The translations under genes and the position numbers were made by a program. The notes under the pieces were generated by a model. It saw only the letters and a program-made list of their open reading frames with translations. It did no database searches and had not been told where the DNA came from. Below, piece by piece: positions 61,040 through 64,000 of a stretch of DNA of 64,000 bases. The stretch is taken from NCBI RefSeq assembly GCF_002743255.1, contig NZ_PDYY01000012.1, positions 1-64,000 on the forward strand, given 5' to 3'. Each line of letters begins with the position of its first letter. Positions within the stretch are counted from its first letter, which is position 1. The DNA is from Sporosarcina sp. P2. GTDB lineage: Bacteria; Bacillota; Bacilli; Bacillales_A; Planococcaceae.

Positions 61040-62233
61040 CTACGCTTTTAACACGCTACGTCGTAGTCGGATCAACAGTACATAGACAACTGGCACAACA
61101 GCTGAAAACACAGCGAGACCCGTCCACCCTGCAAACTGCCAAAGCGGTGTTACTAGCGTACTTCCCGCCGCCATACCAATATAATAAGAAACGAGATACA
61201 GGCTTGATGCACTCCCCTTATGATGCGTTGCTTCTTTACTGACAGATGCAGCAGTTAAAGAATGGGCAGAGAAAAAGCCAAGACAGATCACGCAATAACC
61301 AATAATAATCAGTGGCAATATAGTTGGAACTGTTAGAAGACAACCGACTGCCAGTAATAGTACGCCTATTAAACGAACAGGATTCATACCTACCTTACTG
61401 GCAATCGAGCCAGCCAGCGGTGCACCGATAATTCCAAATGCATAAGCGAAGTAGATATAGGAAACTTCATCAAGCGTCATCGAAAATGGTGAAGTAGTCA
61501 AATGAAAAGGTAGAAACGTCCACATGCCGGTAAAGCTCAGCTGGAGTACAATACCAAGCCCAAAGACCATTAGCAAGGCCGGATTCTTTAAATGTACGCC
61601 GAAACCTTCCATGTCTTTCTTTATCGACGCCACACTCGGTTCGAAGTAATTGGATTTAGGTAACGTGAATAGTAAGAAGATAAATACCAATACACCTGCG
61701 CCCGTTAGAAGTTGAAGGGACAGTTCCCAAGACCAGCGTTCTGCCAAATACCCCGTTACAAAACGACCAAGCATCCCGCCAGTGCCGTTGAATGAAATAT
61801 ACAGAGCAGTCGCCACGCTCACTACCCGCTCATTAATCTCTTCATTGATATAGGCTAGAGCTGCAGCCAATACACCCGCCATCCCAAAGCCCTGTATAAA
61901 ACGCAATACGAGGATCACCGTAAAAGAATGCGTTAAAAACATAGGAATAAATAAAAGTGCTGTTACCAAAACTGAGATTTTCACAAAAATTGATCTACCT
62001 AGCCGGTCAGAGTAAAACCCAAGAATCACCAAACCGAAAATTAGACCTATTGTATTAACAGACATGGCCAAACTGGCAGTAGACACGGAGACATTGAATT
62101 GCTTTGTTAAAATAGGTAGCAAAGGCTGTATAGCATACATCGCGGCAAAAATAAGCACTGAAGCAATGCCTAGCCCGATGACAATACGCCAAAATCGAAG
62201 CTCGCGAATCGTTGATTTAGCTTGTAAATTCAT
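61040..62233 (-). CDS. MFS transporter, YnfM-like
   Basis: A 397-residue, 12-helix major facilitator. Motif A variant is LVILGFYSDRLGRSIFVK between helices 2 and 3, RFIQGFGMAGVLAAALAYINEEI in helix 4, and a mirrored half. Fits the YnfM/arabinose-efflux-like group with unknown substrate. Single gene. Confidence 0.85.
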   Translation of the reverse strand: MNLQAKSTIRELRFWRIVIGLGIASVLIFAAMYAIQPLLPILTKQFNVSVSTASLAMSVNTIGLIFGLVILGFYSDRLGRSIFVKISVLVTALLFIPMFLTHSFTVILVLRFIQGFGMAGVLAAALAYINEEINERVVSVATALYISFNGTGGMLGRFVTGYLAERWSWELSLQLLTGAGVLVFIFLLFTLPKSNYFEPSVASIKKDMEGFGVHLKNPALLMVFGLGIVLQLSFTGMWTFLPFHLTTSPFSMTLDEVSYIYFAYAFGIIGAPLAGSIASKVGMNPVRLIGVLLLAVGCLLTVPTILPLIIIGYCVICLGFFSAHSLTAASVSKEATHHKGSASSLYLVSYYIGMAAGSTLVTPLWQFAGWTGLAVFSAVVPVVYVLLIRLRRSVLKA

Positions 62234-62378
62234 GATGACACTTCCAGTCCATTAAATGTGAATAATGAAATTATATCACTACACTAAAAGTTTAACAGGA
62301 AATTGTAGGAGACAAGTTGAAATCCATTGTATATTCTTTCTATAAAGAGCCATCCTACCATTTGGAGGTGTTAGACAA

Positions 62379-62501
62379 ATGAACAAAATGGCGATGACAG
62401 CTGTCGGACTTGGTGCACTTTACCTCATGCGAAATAAGCAGTCACGGGAAAAGCTTATGGAGCAAATTAGTAACCTTTCTGGAATGAACAGTACTCCGTA
62501 A
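62379..62501 (+). CDS. DUF3918-like (YrzQ-type) small protein, 40 aa
   Basis: A 40-residue protein, NKMAMTAVGLGALYLMRNKQ then SREKLMEQISNLSGMNSTP. GGAGGTG lies upstream of the ATG and a terminator follows. A short hydrophobic N-terminus and amphipathic tail match the small DUF3918/YrzQ proteins of Bacillales. Function unknown. Confidence 0.75.
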   Translation: MNKMAMTAVGLGALYLMRNKQSREKLMEQISNLSGMNSTP

Positions 62502-62523
62502 TGCCAGACATTTGTAAACACCC

Positions 62524-62560
62524 GAAAAGCCGGAGCCTCTAAAGGTTTCCGGCTTTTCAC
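62524..62560 (+). terminator. Terminator of the 40-aa protein gene
   Basis: GAAAAGCCGGA and TCCGGCTTTTC perfect 11-bp stem, short T-run. Confidence 0.9.
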
Positions 62561-62738
62561 TTGTTTAGTCACAATATATCGTGCAATATCATGCCCCCAT
62601 TCCGACTGTTCATCCAAAAGTCATCCGTAACTCATACTTTGAATAACTGGTATCTTGTGAAATGAGGTTATGAAATAATCGGTCAGTAGAATGTGGCAGG
62701 CACAATCATGCTGTAACCGTTCCAACAATACTTCAGAT

Positions 62739-62763
62739 GTTTTCTCTTTTTGAAAGTGGGTAT
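62739..62763 (+). promoter_or_regulatory. Sigma-B-type promoter of csbD
   Basis: GTTTTC (62739-62744), 13 bp, GGGTAT (62758-62763); near-consensus. csbD is a classic sigma-B gene in B. subtilis. Confidence 0.85.
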
Positions 62764-62796
62764 TTATATACTAACAGACGAAATGGAGGAGATAAT

Positions 62797-63006
62797 ATGA
62801 GTAACAAAGATCACGGTACAGAAGATAAATTAAAAGGTATTGGCAACAAAGTCAAAGGCAGTGTAAAAGACACTGTAGGCGATTTAACAAATAACACTAA
62901 AATGCAGGCTGAAGGTAAATGGGATAAGGCAAAAGGTACCGCACAAGAAAAAATCGGTGAAGCGAAAGAACACTTCAGTGATGATGAAGCACACCCTAGC
63001 AAGTAA
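62797..63006 (+). CDS. csbD: CsbD-family stress protein
   Basis: A 69-residue hydrophilic, helical stress protein. Family pattern: DKLKGIGNKVKGSVKDTVGD then MQAEGKWDKAKGTAQEKIGE, a repeated GxxDKxKGxxxExxG theme. No signal peptide or membrane helix. GGAGG precedes ATG 62797. Driven by a sigma-B-type promoter; molecular role unknown. Confidence 0.92.
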   Translation: MSNKDHGTEDKLKGIGNKVKGSVKDTVGDLTNNTKMQAEGKWDKAKGTAQEKIGEAKEHFSDDEAHPSK

Positions 63007-63024
63007 TACGTGTAGTACGAATAT

Positions 63025-63201
63025 AAAAAAGAAGAGGCTGGGACATAACTAATTTAGCTTTGTCCAAAACCGAATGATAAATACGTTTTTATTATCTAAA
63101 TACAAAAAACCGAACTATTTTAGAATGCCATGTTAGCATTTCTAATAATAGTTCGGCTTTTTTGGTTGCTGAAAACCTTTTGTCCCAGCCTCTTCTTTTT
63201 T
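63025..63201. repeat. 177-bp element with 21-bp perfect inverted ends and nested hairpin
   Basis: Left arm 63025-63045 and right arm 63181-63201 are exact 21-bp complements (core GAGGCTGGGACA). Inside, CCGAACTATT (63109-63118) pairs with AATAGTTCGG (63147-63156), followed by a T-run. It joins convergent csbD and the yflT-like gene and may act as terminator for both. Core sequences of this kind are frequent in Firmicutes intergenic repeats. Confidence 0.88.
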
Positions 63202-63205
63202 ACAA

Positions 63206-63673
63206 CTAATCAGTACCTAATCTCGGGCTGTTTGGAATCGGGTTCCCCACTCCTTCATTCGGATCACTATCCAGATTTTCACCGCTTTCTGTTTGCTGTC
63301 GAGCACTGTCATGAGGATCTACAGATTGGGCTCGTTCTTCGTCTGTTAGTTGATCGACAAACAAAGCCATGCCGCCTTCTTTTAAATCATTATAAAATGT
63401 TTTGGATTCTAGTTTCGTAAAACCCATTTTAATGAAAATCGTCAACATTTCATCTTTACTGTTGAATAAACGGCGCGTATGATCCCAGAGCGACCCTTCC
63501 TGGATACCGATTATCTCTATTTCAGAATCACTTTCCAAAACTTTTAGATCATCCCGCACATTGGAAACTACACACATATGATGTTTTTTAAAACCTTTTG
63601 CCTCAAGTTCAGTTATTTTATAAAGAACATTATCCACAGAATGAAATGTACCCGCGTATTGTTTATTAGCCAT
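63206..63673 (-). CDS. General stress protein, YflT (GSP17M)-like
   Basis: A 155-residue protein. N-terminal YflT domain: KQYAGTFHSVDNVLYKITEL, MCVVSNVRDDLKVLES, then GFTKLESKTFYNDLKEGGMALFVD; the C-terminal 40 residues are polar and probably disordered (DPHDSARQQTESGENLDS). YflT-type proteins are heat and general stress proteins in Bacillus. GGGAGGTG precedes the ATG and a sigma-B-like promoter lies upstream. Confidence 0.85.
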   Translation of the reverse strand: MANKQYAGTFHSVDNVLYKITELEAKGFKKHHMCVVSNVRDDLKVLESDSEIEIIGIQEGSLWDHTRRLFNSKDEMLTIFIKMGFTKLESKTFYNDLKEGGMALFVDQLTDEERAQSVDPHDSARQQTESGENLDSDPNEGVGNPIPNSPRLGTD

Positions 63674-63704
63674 TATTGCACCTCCCTTTCACTATGCTAT
63701 ACTC

Positions 63705-63730
63705 CTACCCACTGAAGCCTTTTTTCACAC
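63705..63730 (-). promoter_or_regulatory. Sigma-B-like promoter of the yflT-like gene
   Basis: On the minus strand GTGTGA (63730-63725), 14 bp, GGGTAG (63710-63705): 5/6 in -10, weaker in -35. Confidence 0.5.
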
Positions 63731-63821
63731 ATAATTCAAAATACATTACCTATATCTTCACATGCATAAATCATTACTTCCTGTGCAAGCTAGTTGTATC
63801 ACAATGAAAAGGAGTGGTTGA

Positions 63822-64000
63822 TTGGTGGATATGAAAAATAAGTTGGAGTCTGAAGTTTCAAACATGGGTAATGAAAAGAAAGATCAGATTTTGCAGAACT
63901 TCAATCATTTTAAAGGGTATCTCGCTGATAAGGTAAAAAAAGGTGAAATCCTTGGAATGAATGATGAACAATTGGCGAAAACTACAACATTTATTGCCGA
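63822..64000 (+). CDS. DUF3243 (YmfJ-like) protein, 3'-truncated by window end
   Basis: The first about 59 codons of a small protein: KNKLESEVSNMGNEKKDQIL, then NFNHFKGYLADKVKKGEILG and MNDEQLAKTTTFIA, running off the window. The LxNFxxFKxxLxxxVxxGexxGMxxEqlA pattern fits DUF3243. TTG 63822 has GGAG 7 nt upstream; GTG 63825 and ATG 63831 are alternative starts in frame. Confidence 0.75.
   Translation, partial: MVDMKNKLESEVSNMGNEKKDQILQNFNHFKGYLADKVKKGEILGMNDEQLAKTTTFIA

Overview
The window looks like chromosome of a Gram-positive, moderate-GC member of the Bacillales. Gene content, AGGAGG-type ribosome sites, frequent TTG/GTG starts, sigma-B-like promoters, a LiaRS system, SAM and TPP riboswitches and Bacillus-like small proteins all point that way. 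A Sporosarcina/Planococcaceae affiliation is my best guess, not proven. No rRNA, tRNA, CRISPR array, prophage or intact insertion sequence was seen.

Layout. 1-420: a 21-bp-phased repeat array flanked by 69-bp direct repeats. 0.4-11.6 kb: PCYCGC lipoprotein, fumarase, Bcr-type MFS, chromate transporter, DUF47-Pit phosphate uptake, cold-shock protein, two unlisted micro-membrane proteins, a CAP-domain protein, YxcD and SodC. 11.9-14.3 kb: a lone purC, then a decaying metal-efflux cluster (HMA protein, P-type ATPase, Crp/Fnr regulator). 14.4-17.1 kb: TPP riboswitch and tenI-thiS-thiG-thiF. 17.3-23.4 kb: HrtAB-like ABC exporter with HemAT, then a B12-type MerR (LitR/CarH-like) regulator beside a photolyase. 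23.4-28.6 kb: a DUF2207 remnant, rlmI, tandem hairpin repeats, an MBL hydrolase and uppP. 28.7-32.4 kb: a DnaA-box cluster and a liaI-liaH-liaF-liaS-liaR operon. 33.6-36.6 kb: a two-component system with a small overlapping membrane protein between regulator and kinase. 37.8-40.9 kb: BCCT osmolyte transporter, and MetY under a SAM riboswitch. 41.3-45.1 kb: a CstR-controlled persulfide-detoxification operon with three operators. 45.3-53.8 kb: YkvS, a headless LysR, DMT exporters, LysR, hutG-gltS and pepT. 54-57.6 kb: SsuABC-type ABC importer and a probably leaderless FhuF-like gene. 57.6-64 kb: AI-2E transporter, DASS symporter, MFS, and the stress genes csbD and yflT-like, ending inside a DUF3243 gene.

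The most unusual signal is a family of intergenic arrays (152-282, 7687-7817, 11710-11840, 17135-17264, with a two-unit remnant at 36767-36792). In these a GAGCG or GCGCG core recurs at almost exactly 21 bp, two helical turns, while the spacers between cores are largely unrelated. Other candidates worth checking are the face-to-face LitR promoter pair sharing one palindrome, the covarying tandem hairpins at 26.45-26.73 kb, and the DnaA-box cluster far from any dnaA gene in the window.
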